From Brachybacterium ginsengisoli (GTDB taxonomy: Bacteria; Actinomycetota; Actinomycetes; Actinomycetales; Dermabacteraceae): a stretch of DNA of 64,000 nucleotides. The notes beneath the pieces are model-generated. The model saw only the letters and a program-made list of their open reading frames with translations, was not told the DNA's origin and ran no database searches. The position numbers and the translations under genes are program-made. The stretch is taken from NCBI RefSeq assembly GCF_002407065.1, contig NZ_CP023564.1, positions 3,286,001 to 3,350,000 on the forward strand, given 5' to 3'. Every line of letters starts with the position of its first letter. Positions within the stretch are counted from its first letter, which is position 1. Below are positions 7,599 to 15,612 of the stretch, piece after piece.

Positions 7599-8471
7599 AT
7601 GACGCAGTGGCCGCTCAGCGACACGGTCGAGGAGATGCCGCCGGGGCTGTGGATCCGGCGGGGCTCCCCGCCGGCGATGCTCTCGATGCATCGCCACGAC
7701 GACGTCGAGATCAACCTGGTGCTCGACGGCCAGCTGCACTACCTCTTCGGCGGCCAGCCGCTCACGATCCGCGAGGGCGAGATCGCGGTGTTCTGGGCGG
7801 CGCAGCCCCACGGCCTGGTCGGCTCCCGCACCGGCGACATGTGCTGGGTGCACGTGCCCTTCAGCCTGTTCCTCTCCTGGGGGCTCCCGGAGGCGCAGAC
7901 CGCTCCCCTGCTCAGCGCCCAGCCGCTGATCACCCATGCCCCCGACCTCGCCGAGCGCATCGCCCGCTCGGCCGAGCGCTGGGGCGAGGAGGTGGGCGGC
8001 GCGGAGCCCGGCGGCGGGGACGACGACGTGGGCGACAGCGCCCAGATCGCCCTGCTGGAGATCCAGGCGGCGGTGCGCCGCGTCCTGCGGACCTCCTCGC
8101 TCGCCCACCCGGAGCCGTCGGCCGACGGGCCCGGCTCCGTGCCCGCCGCACGACTGCGGCAGGTCAGCGCCATGGCGCAGTTCGTGCGGGACAACCACCG
8201 CTCGCCACTGGCGATCGCGGACATCGCAGAGGCCGTGCACCTCACGCCCTCGCACGCGATGACGGTGTTCCGTCGCACCGCCGGGGTGACCCTCGGCGAC
8301 TACGTGACGATGTGCCGGGTCGCCGAAGCGCAGCGGCTGCTGCTGACCACGCCGATGACGGTCACCGAGATCGCCGAGGCCGCCGGGTTCGGGTCGCTGA
8401 GCAGCTTCTACGCGCACGTGAGCGCGGCGTGCAGGATGACGCCGCGGGAGTATCGGAGGCAGGGACGGTGA
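7599..8471 (+). CDS. AraC-family transcriptional regulator (probable melA activator)
   Basis: 290 residues from ATG 7599. The N-terminal cupin-like sensor contains MHRHDDVEINLVLDGQLHYLFGG and FWAAQPHGLVG, a typical sugar-sensing fold. A tract of about 30 acidic and glycine-rich residues links to the C-terminal double HTH (IADIAEAVHLTPSHAMTVFRR, then TVTEIAEAAGFGSLSSFYAH and CRMTPREYRRQ). It is divergent from melA and followed, on the other strand, by an SMP-30 lactonase. MelR-like control of alpha-galactoside use is the natural inference. Confidence 0.87.
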   Translation: MTQWPLSDTVEEMPPGLWIRRGSPPAMLSMHRHDDVEINLVLDGQLHYLFGGQPLTIREGEIAVFWAAQPHGLVGSRTGDMCWVHVPFSLFLSWGLPEAQTAPLLSAQPLITHAPDLAERIARSAERWGEEVGGAEPGGGDDDVGDSAQIALLEIQAAVRRVLRTSSLAHPEPSADGPGSVPAARLRQVSAMAQFVRDNHRSPLAIADIAEAVHLTPSHAMTVFRRTAGVTLGDYVTMCRVAEAQRLLLTTPMTVTEIAEAAGFGSLSSFYAHVSAACRMTPREYRRQGR

Positions 8472-8496
8472 CCAGCTGTCCGCCCGGCGCCCCGGG

Positions 8497-9450
8497 TCAC
8501 CGCCCGGCGCCGGCCCCCTCGACCCGCGCTTCCACCGCATCGCGCGCGGTGGTGCGGATCCGGTAGATGCTCGTGCTCGCACAGATGTACAGCGTGCGGC
8601 CGTCGGCCCCGCCGAAGCAGCAGTTGGCGACCTTCTCGGGGACCGGGATCTCGCCGAGCTTCTCGCCGTCGGGGGTGAACACCTGGATCCCGCTCTCCGA
8701 GGAGCTCCACAGGTTCCCGTCCGCGTCGACCCGGAACCCGTCGGGCAGACCGGGGTCCACCTCCACGAGGGTGCGGCCGTTCTTGGCGTGGCGGCCCTCG
8801 ACCACGTCGTAGGCGTGGATCTCGTGACCGCGGGGGCGGTCGGGGTTCGGATGCTCCGCATCGGCCGGGGAGAGGGAGGAGTCCGAGATGTACAGGACGC
8901 TCTCGTCGGGCGAGAAGGCCAGGCCGTTCGGCGCCTCGACGTCGATGACCACCGGGGTCAGCGAGCCGTCAGCCGGGTCGAAGCGGAACACGTACCGGTC
9001 GCCGTACTCCTCCTCCCCCGCATGCCCCTCCACGGGGCGCTTGATGCCGTAGGCGGGATCGGTGAACCAGATCGTCCCGTCGGACTTCTCGACCACGTCG
9101 TTCGGGGAGTTCAGCCGTGCCTGCCCGAACCGGTCCACCAGGACCTCCGGGGCGTAGGGCGCCTCAGGGTCCGAGGCACCGCGGTCGATCTGCACGGCGC
9201 GGCGGCCGTGCGAGCACTCGATGACGGCGCCGTCCGCGGCGAGGATGCGGCCGTTGGTGAACTCCGCGTCCGTGCTGACCTCGACGACCGCCCCGTCGGC
9301 CTCCGCGATCTCGACCACGCGGTTGCCGGGGATGTCGCTGAAGCGCAGCACGCCGCGGGCCGGGATCCAGGCCGGGCCCTCGCACCAGGTGAAGCCGCTG
9401 GCCACCTTCTCAAGCTGGGCGTCCGGGGCGAGCAGTGCGTCGAGGGTCAT
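8497..9450 (-). CDS. SMP-30/gluconolactonase family protein
   Basis: 317 residues forming the six-bladed propeller of the SMP-30/LRE family. Metal-ligand motifs are visible in order: GFTWCEGPAW (Glu ligand), RLNSPNDVV (Asn-Asp), IDVEAPNGLAFS (Asn), and LPDGFRVDADGNLW (Asp). Members hydrolyse sugar lactones such as gluconolactone with Ca or Zn. No signal peptide is seen. It lies next to the galactoside genes, which fits sugar-lactone use, but the substrate cannot be read from sequence. The ATG at 9450 has AGGCAGGACC just upstream. Confidence 0.85.
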   Translation of the reverse strand: MTLDALLAPDAQLEKVASGFTWCEGPAWIPARGVLRFSDIPGNRVVEIAEADGAVVEVSTDAEFTNGRILAADGAVIECSHGRRAVQIDRGASDPEAPYAPEVLVDRFGQARLNSPNDVVEKSDGTIWFTDPAYGIKRPVEGHAGEEEYGDRYVFRFDPADGSLTPVVIDVEAPNGLAFSPDESVLYISDSSLSPADAEHPNPDRPRGHEIHAYDVVEGRHAKNGRTLVEVDPGLPDGFRVDADGNLWSSSESGIQVFTPDGEKLGEIPVPEKVANCCFGGADGRTLYICASTSIYRIRTTARDAVEARVEGAGAGR

Positions 9451-9635
9451 GGTCCTGCCTTCGGTGGGAGGGGTGGCCGGTCGGGGTGCGAGTCGGGCGT
9501 CGGGCGTGACTGCCGTGTCAGGCCGACGACCCTGCGGAGCTCGTCCACGCGAGCGTAGCCCGGTGAGGGATCCCTGGACGGGCGCATCCGCAGCTCGTCC
9601 GGATGCCCCGCCCGCACCTCCCCGGCTACCCGGCG

Positions 9636-9682
9636 GTCATGCGCGGTTCTGATCCATTTTCTGGTTCAGGACCGCGCATGAC
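9636..9682. terminator. 20-bp stem hairpin between two minus-strand genes
   Basis: GTCATGCGCGGT and its complement ACCGCGCATGAC are the outer parts of a 20-bp stem (two mismatches) with a short T-rich loop. It follows the MFS gene promoter-proximal gap and lies before the lactonase gene. It is either a terminator for leftward transcription that passes the lactonase promoter region or an intergenic repeat. The rest of 9451-9775 shows no gene. Confidence 0.45.
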
Positions 9683-9775
9683 TCGGCGGTAGCGGCGAGG
9701 GATCGACCGAGAAAGCTCCGCCCGGAGCTACCTGAGCTGCCTGATCCGCCGCCTGCCTCCGCGCGGAGGCCTGAC

Positions 9776-11005
9776 CTAGGCCGCCGGCGGCGCGGGCGGG
9801 GTGCCGCCGGGCGGCTTGTCCTCCCCCACGTTCACATCCACCCGCCGCGCCGCCACGGCGCTCACGCCCAGGCTGAGCGTCAGCACCCAGAGCACGCCGC
9901 TGCTGCCCATGGTCCCGGCGACGCTGCCGGCGATCGCGGGCATGGCGGTCTGGGCGAGCCGGTTGCCGGTCAGGCGCAGCGACATCATGCTGCCGCGCAG
10001 GCCGGGCGGGGCGATCGCCGCGACCCAGGCCATCGTGATCGGCTGGGCGAGGCCCAGGCCCAGCCCGAGCGGCACCATGAGCAGGGCGAGCACGAGGACC
10101 AGGTCGACCAGCGGCACCGCCGCCATCGCCGCGACGGCGAGCAGCACAGTGCCCAGCAGCAGCCGGTTCGGGCCGAACGCGAGCTGCATCGGCTCGAGCA
10201 GGATCCGGCTGGCCATGGAGGTCGCGGCCCGGATCACCAGCAGCAGGCTGACCGTCCCGGCGGTGTAGCCGCGCTCGAGGCCGAGCACGGGAAGGTACAC
10301 GGTGAACACGTCGATCGCCGCCAGGACGATCCCGCTGATTGCGATGGCCGAGGGCAGGCCCTTGAGCCGCAGCAGCTGCCCGACCGCGAGCCGCGACGGC
10401 GCCCCCTCCTCACGGGACGTGCTCCGTCGCGGCAGGAGCAGCACGATCGGGATGGCGCAGGCGCTGAGTGCGAGCACCACGAGGAAGATCGCCTGCGTGT
10501 CCGGGATGGTGCGGCCGGCGCCGAACAGGGCGATGAGGCCGGGGGCGAAGGTCTGGCCGATCGCGCCGGTGAGCGAGTAGTAGGCGAACGCGGCCGAGAG
10601 CCGGGACCGCGGCACCAGGGCGCCCACCATCGCCTGCTGGCCGATCGCCGCCGCAAGGTGGGAGGCCCCGAGCAGCACGCTCGCCGCCGCGAGCACCCAG
10701 ACCCCGTGGCCGATGCCCGCGATCAGGGCGATGGCGAGGACCATGCCGAGGGGGCCGGCCAGCATCAGCCGCCGCTCCCCGACCCGATCGCTGAGGGTGC
10801 CCAGCGGGATCGCGATGAGCAGCGGGACCAGGGTGAACGCGCCGGCCAGGACGCCGATCAGAGTGCTGTCCAGACCGATCTCCAGCGCGCGGTAGGAGAT
10901 CGTGGGGCGGACCACGAAGATCGTGCCCTGGGTGATGACGGCGTGGGCCATCAGCGGGATGAGGCTGCGCGGCAGCCGACGGGCGGGGTCGGAGCGCCGT
11001 CTCAT
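9776..11005 (-). CDS. MFS transporter (drug/metabolite exporter-like)
   Basis: 409 residues, about 12 helices. The family signature between helices 2 and 3 is GTLSDRVGERRLM (D-R-x-G pattern). There is a basic N-terminus (MRRRSDPARRLPR) and a proline-rich C-terminal tail. The repeat of helices around VLAAASVLLGASHLAAAIGQQAMVG is MFS-like. There is no linked enzyme, so the substrate is unknown. It is divergent from the helicase at 11211. The 205-bp gap shows no recognisable operator. Confidence 0.78.
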   Translation of the reverse strand: MRRRSDPARRLPRSLIPLMAHAVITQGTIFVVRPTISYRALEIGLDSTLIGVLAGAFTLVPLLIAIPLGTLSDRVGERRLMLAGPLGMVLAIALIAGIGHGVWVLAAASVLLGASHLAAAIGQQAMVGALVPRSRLSAAFAYYSLTGAIGQTFAPGLIALFGAGRTIPDTQAIFLVVLALSACAIPIVLLLPRRSTSREEGAPSRLAVGQLLRLKGLPSAIAISGIVLAAIDVFTVYLPVLGLERGYTAGTVSLLLVIRAATSMASRILLEPMQLAFGPNRLLLGTVLLAVAAMAAVPLVDLVLVLALLMVPLGLGLGLAQPITMAWVAAIAPPGLRGSMMSLRLTGNRLAQTAMPAIAGSVAGTMGSSGVLWVLTLSLGVSAVAARRVDVNVGEDKPPGGTPPAPPAA

Positions 11006-11210
11006 CCGACCATCACGACCCCTGACTCCTGACGACTGCGGACGTTCCCCGGCATCGGCCCCCGAGCGGCGGCCGCCCTGCTCGTGCCCACCGGCCCTCG
11101 TACCGTAGGCGCGGGCTTCTCACGGAGGCAAGCGGTTCTCAGGGCGGGGCCAGCCGCCGCTCAGGGCGAGCCGTCCCGGCACCCCCACGGTTCCCCGATA
11201 CCCTGGAGCG

Positions 11211-12944
11211 ATGGCCACCCGTCGACGCTCCAGCACCCGTCGGCGAGGCGGATCCTCCCGCCGCAGGAGCACCCGGCACGCCCCGCGGGAGCTGCCCTTC
11301 GTCGGCCCGGGCGAGCGGCTGTGGGTGCTCGACGTCCCCTACGGGACGCAGGTCGAGGGCGCCACCTGGCACCCGGCGGTGCGGATGCACCTGCACGTGG
11401 GCCGCACCCTGCCCGAGCATCTGGCGCCCTACTCCCCCGGCCCGCACACCCTCGGCCGGTTCCTCGAGAACACGCTGAACCCCGAGGACCCCACGCCCGC
11501 TCCCGAGCCGGCGGAGGATCTCGAGCCCCGGCAGAACCAGTTCGAGGCGGCCGATGCGATCGCGGAGCACGCCCAGGCCGGCGGCCGCCTGTTCCTGCTG
11601 GCGGACGAGCCCGGGGTCGGCAAGACGATCTCCGCCGTGCTCGGCGCGACGGCCGTCGGCTCCCTCCGGGAGGCGCAGCGGGTGCTGGTCGTCGCGGATC
11701 GCCCCGCCGCGATCACCATCGGGCACTGGTGCCGCACGATCACGGCGCTCGGCGACGGCGACCTGGAGTGGGTGGTGATCACCTGGGATCGCCTGGAGAA
11801 GGTCGCGGAGCACGACTGGGACGTGATCATCGCCGACGAGGCGCATGCGCTGCGGCGCACCACCACCAAGCGCTGGAAGCTCTGGGCGCGGATCTCGGGG
11901 CACTCCCGCCCGCATGAGAAGGCCCCCTTCGTCATCGCGACCACCGCCACGCCCGGCCACACCCCGCTCGAGCTTCCCTATCTCGCCCCCGCCTACGCGC
12001 AGGCGCACGGCGAGCCGATGGCGCAGTGGACCTCGGTGAAGCAGCCTGCAGCCGACTTCGCCGACGCCCTCGAGCGCCATGGCGTGGCCCTGGAGCGCGG
12101 GCGCTACGGCGCCACCTGGACCAACGACGCGACCCGTCGGGCGGAGGATCTCGCGCGCGTGCGCGGCTGGCTCGAGGGCCGGCGGCCGACGGCCATGCTG
12201 CACCGCGCGGCGCCCTGGGGGCCGGTGCCGATCTCCGGGATGCCGGTGACGCTCACGCCCGCGGAGCGCGAGGCGTACGAGGCGGAGTGGGGCGAGTTCT
12301 GCCGCGAGATGGACATCGCCCGCCGTGGCCGGAACACCGCCAAGGGGCGTGCCGCGCTGCTGCGGTTCCGGCAGAAGGCCGGGCTGATCAGGGTGGACTC
12401 CACGGTCGCGTGGATCGCCCAGCAGGTCGAGGCCGAGCGGCAGGTGGCGTGCTCGGTCGAGTTCGTCGGCACCGCCGCGGATCCGATCGCGGAGCGGCTG
12501 CGGGACTCCGGGATCGAGGTCGCCTCGATCTACGGCCGGGACCGGTTCGACGCCGAGGCCGAGCGGCTGCGGTTCCAGACCGGCGAGGCGACGGTCTGCG
12601 TGTTCACCACCGTCGCCTCGATCAGCCTCCACGCCGGCGAGACCCTCGAGGGCGGCCGGCGGGCGAGCACGCTGCCGCGCGTCGGCCTCTTCCACCAGGC
12701 GCGCTTCTCCGGCATCGCCGGCCGCCAGGTCACCGGGCGCACCCACCGCGACCACCAGGTCTCCCCCTGGCACATCGCCTACGCGCAGGGCACCGTCGAG
12801 GAGCAGGTCAGCAAGGTGATGGTGGAGCGCATCGCCGCCGCCAGCGACACTGTCGGCGGAGACACCGCCGGGCTCTGCGACGTGGCGGAGCTGCTCGGGG
12901 CGGACTGGCTGCCGGCGACGAGCCTGACCGAGGGCAGCGCCTGA
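11211..12944 (+). CDS. SNF2-like superfamily 2 DNA helicase/ATPase
   Basis: 577 residues. A basic, Arg/Ser-rich N-terminus (about residues 1-30) is followed by a segment with VPYGTQVEGATWH. The RecA-1 lobe has a Q-motif-like RQNQFEAADAI, Walker A ADEPGVGKTIS and DEAH box IIADEAHALRRTTTKRW, then ATTATPGHT (motif III). The RecA-2 lobe ends with FHQARFSGIAGRQVTGRTHRD (motif VI, Q..GR.HR). It translocates on DNA in the SNF2 manner. Similar stand-alone proteins occur on phages and plasmids and in some actinobacterial chromosomes. There are no partner genes, so its job is unknown. The ATG at 11211 follows CTGGAGCG. Confidence 0.8.
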   Translation: MATRRRSSTRRRGGSSRRRSTRHAPRELPFVGPGERLWVLDVPYGTQVEGATWHPAVRMHLHVGRTLPEHLAPYSPGPHTLGRFLENTLNPEDPTPAPEPAEDLEPRQNQFEAADAIAEHAQAGGRLFLLADEPGVGKTISAVLGATAVGSLREAQRVLVVADRPAAITIGHWCRTITALGDGDLEWVVITWDRLEKVAEHDWDVIIADEAHALRRTTTKRWKLWARISGHSRPHEKAPFVIATTATPGHTPLELPYLAPAYAQAHGEPMAQWTSVKQPAADFADALERHGVALERGRYGATWTNDATRRAEDLARVRGWLEGRRPTAMLHRAAPWGPVPISGMPVTLTPAEREAYEAEWGEFCREMDIARRGRNTAKGRAALLRFRQKAGLIRVDSTVAWIAQQVEAERQVACSVEFVGTAADPIAERLRDSGIEVASIYGRDRFDAEAERLRFQTGEATVCVFTTVASISLHAGETLEGGRRASTLPRVGLFHQARFSGIAGRQVTGRTHRDHQVSPWHIAYAQGTVEEQVSKVMVERIAAASDTVGGDTAGLCDVAELLGADWLPATSLTEGSA

Positions 12945-13004
12945 CGGAGGCGGTCCATCGTCCGGTGACCCGCGGGGGCGTCCCGATCCGGGCGCCCGCC
13001 GAGG

Positions 13005-13142
13005 TCACGTCAGGAGTCGGAGCAGCAGTGCGGGGATGCGCACCAGGAAGTGCACCACGAGCCCGATCACGTCGAGCATCTCCAGGAACAGCGAGGTGCG
13101 CTCACCTCCGGTGAGCCGACCTCGTCGACGTCGTCGCCCCAT
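13005..13142 (-). CDS. Small basic/hydrophobic protein (45 residues)
   Basis: The ATG at 13142 follows an excellent ribosome site (AGGGAGAGGGG). The product starts with a run of arginines (MGRRRRRGRLTGGERTS) and ends in a hydrophobic stretch (LVVHFLVRIPALLLRLLT) that could sit at or in the membrane. It lies between the convergent helicase and the TusA gene. I do not recognise a family. A longer in-frame version upstream is arginine-rich and unlikely. Confidence 0.45.
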   Translation of the reverse strand: MGRRRRRGRLTGGERTSLFLEMLDVIGLVVHFLVRIPALLLRLLT

Positions 13143-13310
13143 CGATCCGCCCCTCTCCCTGGCGGGTCGCGCTCTTCGCACGATCGCCGCTCGACGCGCA
13201 ATGCTACGACGTGGTCGGCCTGCTCGCAGGGGACTGCGCCGGACCGTGGACGACGGGCAGGCCGTGCCCCTCATCTCCTGTCGATCGCCCGGACGGCCCT
13301 CCCCCCGGGC

Positions 13311-13541
13311 TCAGGCGCCCTTGCGCACCGTGATGCTCCAGCTCGCCTCGTCCACGCGGTCGAAGGCGACGACCTCGTGGCCGTCCTCGGCCGCCCACTG
13401 GGGCAGGGAGTCGGTGGCCTGGGTGCAGTCGAAGCCGATGATCAGGTCATCGCCGGTGTTCAGCTGCTGCATGGCGTTCTTCGCGTCGATCAGCGGGAAG
13501 GGGCAGACGGCGCCGTTGGTCTGGAGGGTGTAGGCGGGCAT
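13311..13541 (-). CDS. TusA/YedF-family sulfur-carrier protein
   Basis: 76 residues, the standard TusA length. The invariant C-P-x-P motif is in AVCPFPLIDAK, with Cys at residue 13 acting as persulfide carrier. It is the second gene after a YeeE/YedE transporter. The pair is a known module in which thiosulfate (or a related sulfur species) entering through YeeE is handed to a TusA-like acceptor. The protein is cytoplasmic. It follows the transporter by about 100 bp and is probably on the same transcript. Confidence 0.9.
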   Translation of the reverse strand: MPAYTLQTNGAVCPFPLIDAKNAMQQLNTGDDLIIGFDCTQATDSLPQWAAEDGHEVVAFDRVDEASWSITVRKGA

Positions 13542-13642
13542 CGAGGGTCCTTTCGGTGGGGCCCGAGGTCGGGCCGGGGGGCGAGTCGGGAATCAGACGG
13601 CGGCCGTGCGGCCGGCGGCCGCAGGCGATCAGCGCGAGCCGG

Positions 13643-14734
13643 TCACGCCGCGGGGGTGAGCGCCGGGGCGGGCCGGTTCGCCGCGGCGGCCTTCTGCGGT
13701 CGCACCAGGAAGAACCAGGCGGCGCCCCAGGTGCCGAGCATGATCGCTGCGAAGGAGACCCAGCCCTGGTAGCTGAACAGGCTGGTCTCCACGAGGGAGT
13801 TGCCGATGGTGCAGCCGCCGGCGAGCGCCGCGCCCACACCCATGGCGACGCCGCCGCCGGCGCTGCGCAGGATCGTGCTCGCATCCGGCACGCGCCAGCG
13901 GAACTCTCCGGCGAGCTTCGCGGCGATGAACGAGCCCACGAGGATGCCGAGCACAAGCATCACCGACCAGTCCACGAGGGTGACATCCCCGGTGGTCAGG
14001 AAGGTGACGATCTTGGCCGAGGGCGTGGTGATGCCGAGCCCGCCGTTGCGGCCGGCCGCGGTGGAGAGCACCCAGGCGAGGATGCCGATGAGGCCCAGCA
14101 GCACGCCGCCCACCCAGGGGCTCCAGGGGATGTCGGCGAGGTAGTGGCCGATGCCGGTGCGCCGTGCGGGCAGGCGCAGGGCCGCCGGGCGGCCTGCGCT
14201 GCGCGCGGCGCTCGCGCGCACCTGGCGCACCACGAGCACGGCGACCAGGACGCTGAACAGGATCGTGGGCACCCAGACGCTCACTCCCAGGGTCTCCTGG
14301 ATCGTGGAGTCGGCGGTGGTGCGGGCACGGGCGGCCTCGGTGAATCCGCCGAGCGGCCCGTACTTCATGACCGCGGCGAACAGGGCGTAGAAGATCAGCG
14401 CCACCCACGAGCCGATGAGGCCCTCACCGGCGCGGTAGTAGGTGCCGGTGGCGCAGCCGCCGGCCATGATGATGCCAATGCCGAACACCAGCCCGCCGCC
14501 GATCACGGCGAGCGGGGCGAAGGTGGCCGGCTCCGGCGCGATGACGCCCACGCCGGTCAGCGCCGCGACGCCGATCGCCTGGATCGCGATCGCGAGCAGG
14601 AAGGGGATGAAGTAGCGCGCCGAGCGGGTCAGATAGAGGTCGCGGAACGCGCCGGTGACGCAGAACCGCGAGCGCTGCAGGACATAGCCGAGCACGGCGC
14701 CGAGGAGGAGGCCGGTGAGGATCATGTCGGGCAC
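13643..14734 (-). CDS. YeeE/YedE family thiosulfate-type transporter
   Basis: 363 residues with about nine to ten membrane helices. The family's buried cysteine motifs are all present: QRSRFCVTGAFRD, AGGCATGTYYR and AGGCTIGNS (two repeats of the G-G-C motif). Structural work on YeeE shows these cysteines relay thiosulfate through the membrane. The start is GTG 14734 or, three codons in, ATG 14725. A dyad at 14740-14756 lies just upstream and would overlap the ribosome site. Followed by the TusA-like gene. Confidence 0.88.
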   Translation of the reverse strand: MPDMILTGLLLGAVLGYVLQRSRFCVTGAFRDLYLTRSARYFIPFLLAIAIQAIGVAALTGVGVIAPEPATFAPLAVIGGGLVFGIGIIMAGGCATGTYYRAGEGLIGSWVALIFYALFAAVMKYGPLGGFTEAARARTTADSTIQETLGVSVWVPTILFSVLVAVLVVRQVRASAARSAGRPAALRLPARRTGIGHYLADIPWSPWVGGVLLGLIGILAWVLSTAAGRNGGLGITTPSAKIVTFLTTGDVTLVDWSVMLVLGILVGSFIAAKLAGEFRWRVPDASTILRSAGGGVAMGVGAALAGGCTIGNSLVETSLFSYQGWVSFAAIMLGTWGAAWFFLVRPQKAAAANRPAPALTPAA

Positions 14735-14739
14735 GCTAA

Positions 14740-14756
14740 CTTATGGACTTCATAAG
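14740..14756. promoter_or_regulatory. Dyad immediately upstream of the YeeE gene
   Basis: CTTATG-GACTT-CATAAG is a perfect 6-bp-arm inverted repeat, AT-rich in a GC-rich context, 5 bp before the GTG start. A repressor site for a sulfur-responsive regulator (ArsR/BigR or CsoR/CstR type) would be expected here. No such regulator gene is in the window. Confidence 0.4.
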
Positions 14757-14764
14757 CGAAACCC

Positions 14765-14799
14765 GTGAGCCGGTCGGTGAACATCACCGCGGGCCTCAC
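14765..14799 (-). terminator. Weak hairpin between the membrane protein and YeeE genes
   Basis: GTGAG...GGTGA and TCACC...CTCAC pair around a short loop directly after the stop of the membrane-protein gene on the minus strand. The stem has several mismatches. Confidence 0.35.
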
Positions 14800-14800
14800 C

Positions 14801-15451
14801 TCACATCGACGAGCCCCGCATCAGCCGCGCCGCCCCGGCGGCGATCCACGCCGCACCCACCCCGACCACCAGCGAGAGCAGCAGGTCCGAGTACCAGATC
14901 ACCGGGGTCGCGACCCCGGCCAGCAGCAGGCCGAAGCGCACCAGCGCCGGGATCGCCGCGCCGAGAGCCAGCACGTACAGGAACGGGGACCTGCCGCGCA
15001 CCACGAGCCACCCGAGGATCGCCACGCCCAGGGCGAGGGTGCCGGGGGTCAGCAGGGTCCACAGCCAGATGGGCCGCCCGGGGAGGGCGCCGGTGACTCG
15101 GAGGTGCACGATCAGCGCGGCCAGCGGGATCACCACCACGGCCAGGAGCGCCGTCGGCGCCGTCCTGATCGGGGACGCGGGCGCGATGGCGAGGCCGCCG
15201 GCGAGCAGGAGCGCGCCGAGCGCCAGCTGGATCACGACCTGGGCCGCGAGCAGCGGATCGATCGCGCCGACGCTCAGCAGCGGTCCCGGCCGCCACTGCA
15301 GCACCAGGTAGACACCGAGCACGACCGCCACGAGCGACGCGCCGTAGCGGGCGCCGCGGCGACGCTCCCGGGAGTCCGCCCGGGCGCCGGGAGCGCGGGG
15401 CTCCCCCGGCGCATCACCGGAGAAGACGGGCGGCTGGACGGGATCGGACAT
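14801..15451 (-). CDS. Polytopic membrane protein of unknown function
   Basis: 216 residues from ATG 15451, with AGGGAG upstream. A polar, Pro/Gly-rich N-terminus (about 35 residues) ends in SRERRRGARYG. About six hydrophobic helices follow, for example VVLGVYLVLQW, ALGALLLAGGLAIA and LLAVVVIPLAALIVH. The C-terminus is short and positively charged. No catalytic or transport motif is recognisable. It sits between the fucosidase and YeeE genes, on the same strand as both. Its function cannot be assigned. Confidence 0.7.
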   Translation of the reverse strand: MSDPVQPPVFSGDAPGEPRAPGARADSRERRRGARYGASLVAVVLGVYLVLQWRPGPLLSVGAIDPLLAAQVVIQLALGALLLAGGLAIAPASPIRTAPTALLAVVVIPLAALIVHLRVTGALPGRPIWLWTLLTPGTLALGVAILGWLVVRGRSPFLYVLALGAAIPALVRFGLLLAGVATPVIWYSDLLLSLVVGVGAAWIAAGAARLMRGSSM

Positions 15452-15612
15452 GGTGACTCCCTGGTGGGATGGAGGCCAGCGCGCAACGGATCGTGCGGCG
15501 AGGTCCATCATGCCGTCCGTCCGCCCGCTCCCCCGGGATCCGTGCTGCGTTTCCGCCCCGTCGACTGCGGCGAGGTCCGGGCACGGGCCCGCTCCGCCTA
15601 CGGGCCCGCCGG

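Noticed and set aside
6142-7602. 486-codon plus-strand frame opposite melA
   Set aside because: Frame shadow of a high-GC gene: Val/Gly/His/Glu-rich, no domain, and melA on the other strand is unambiguous.
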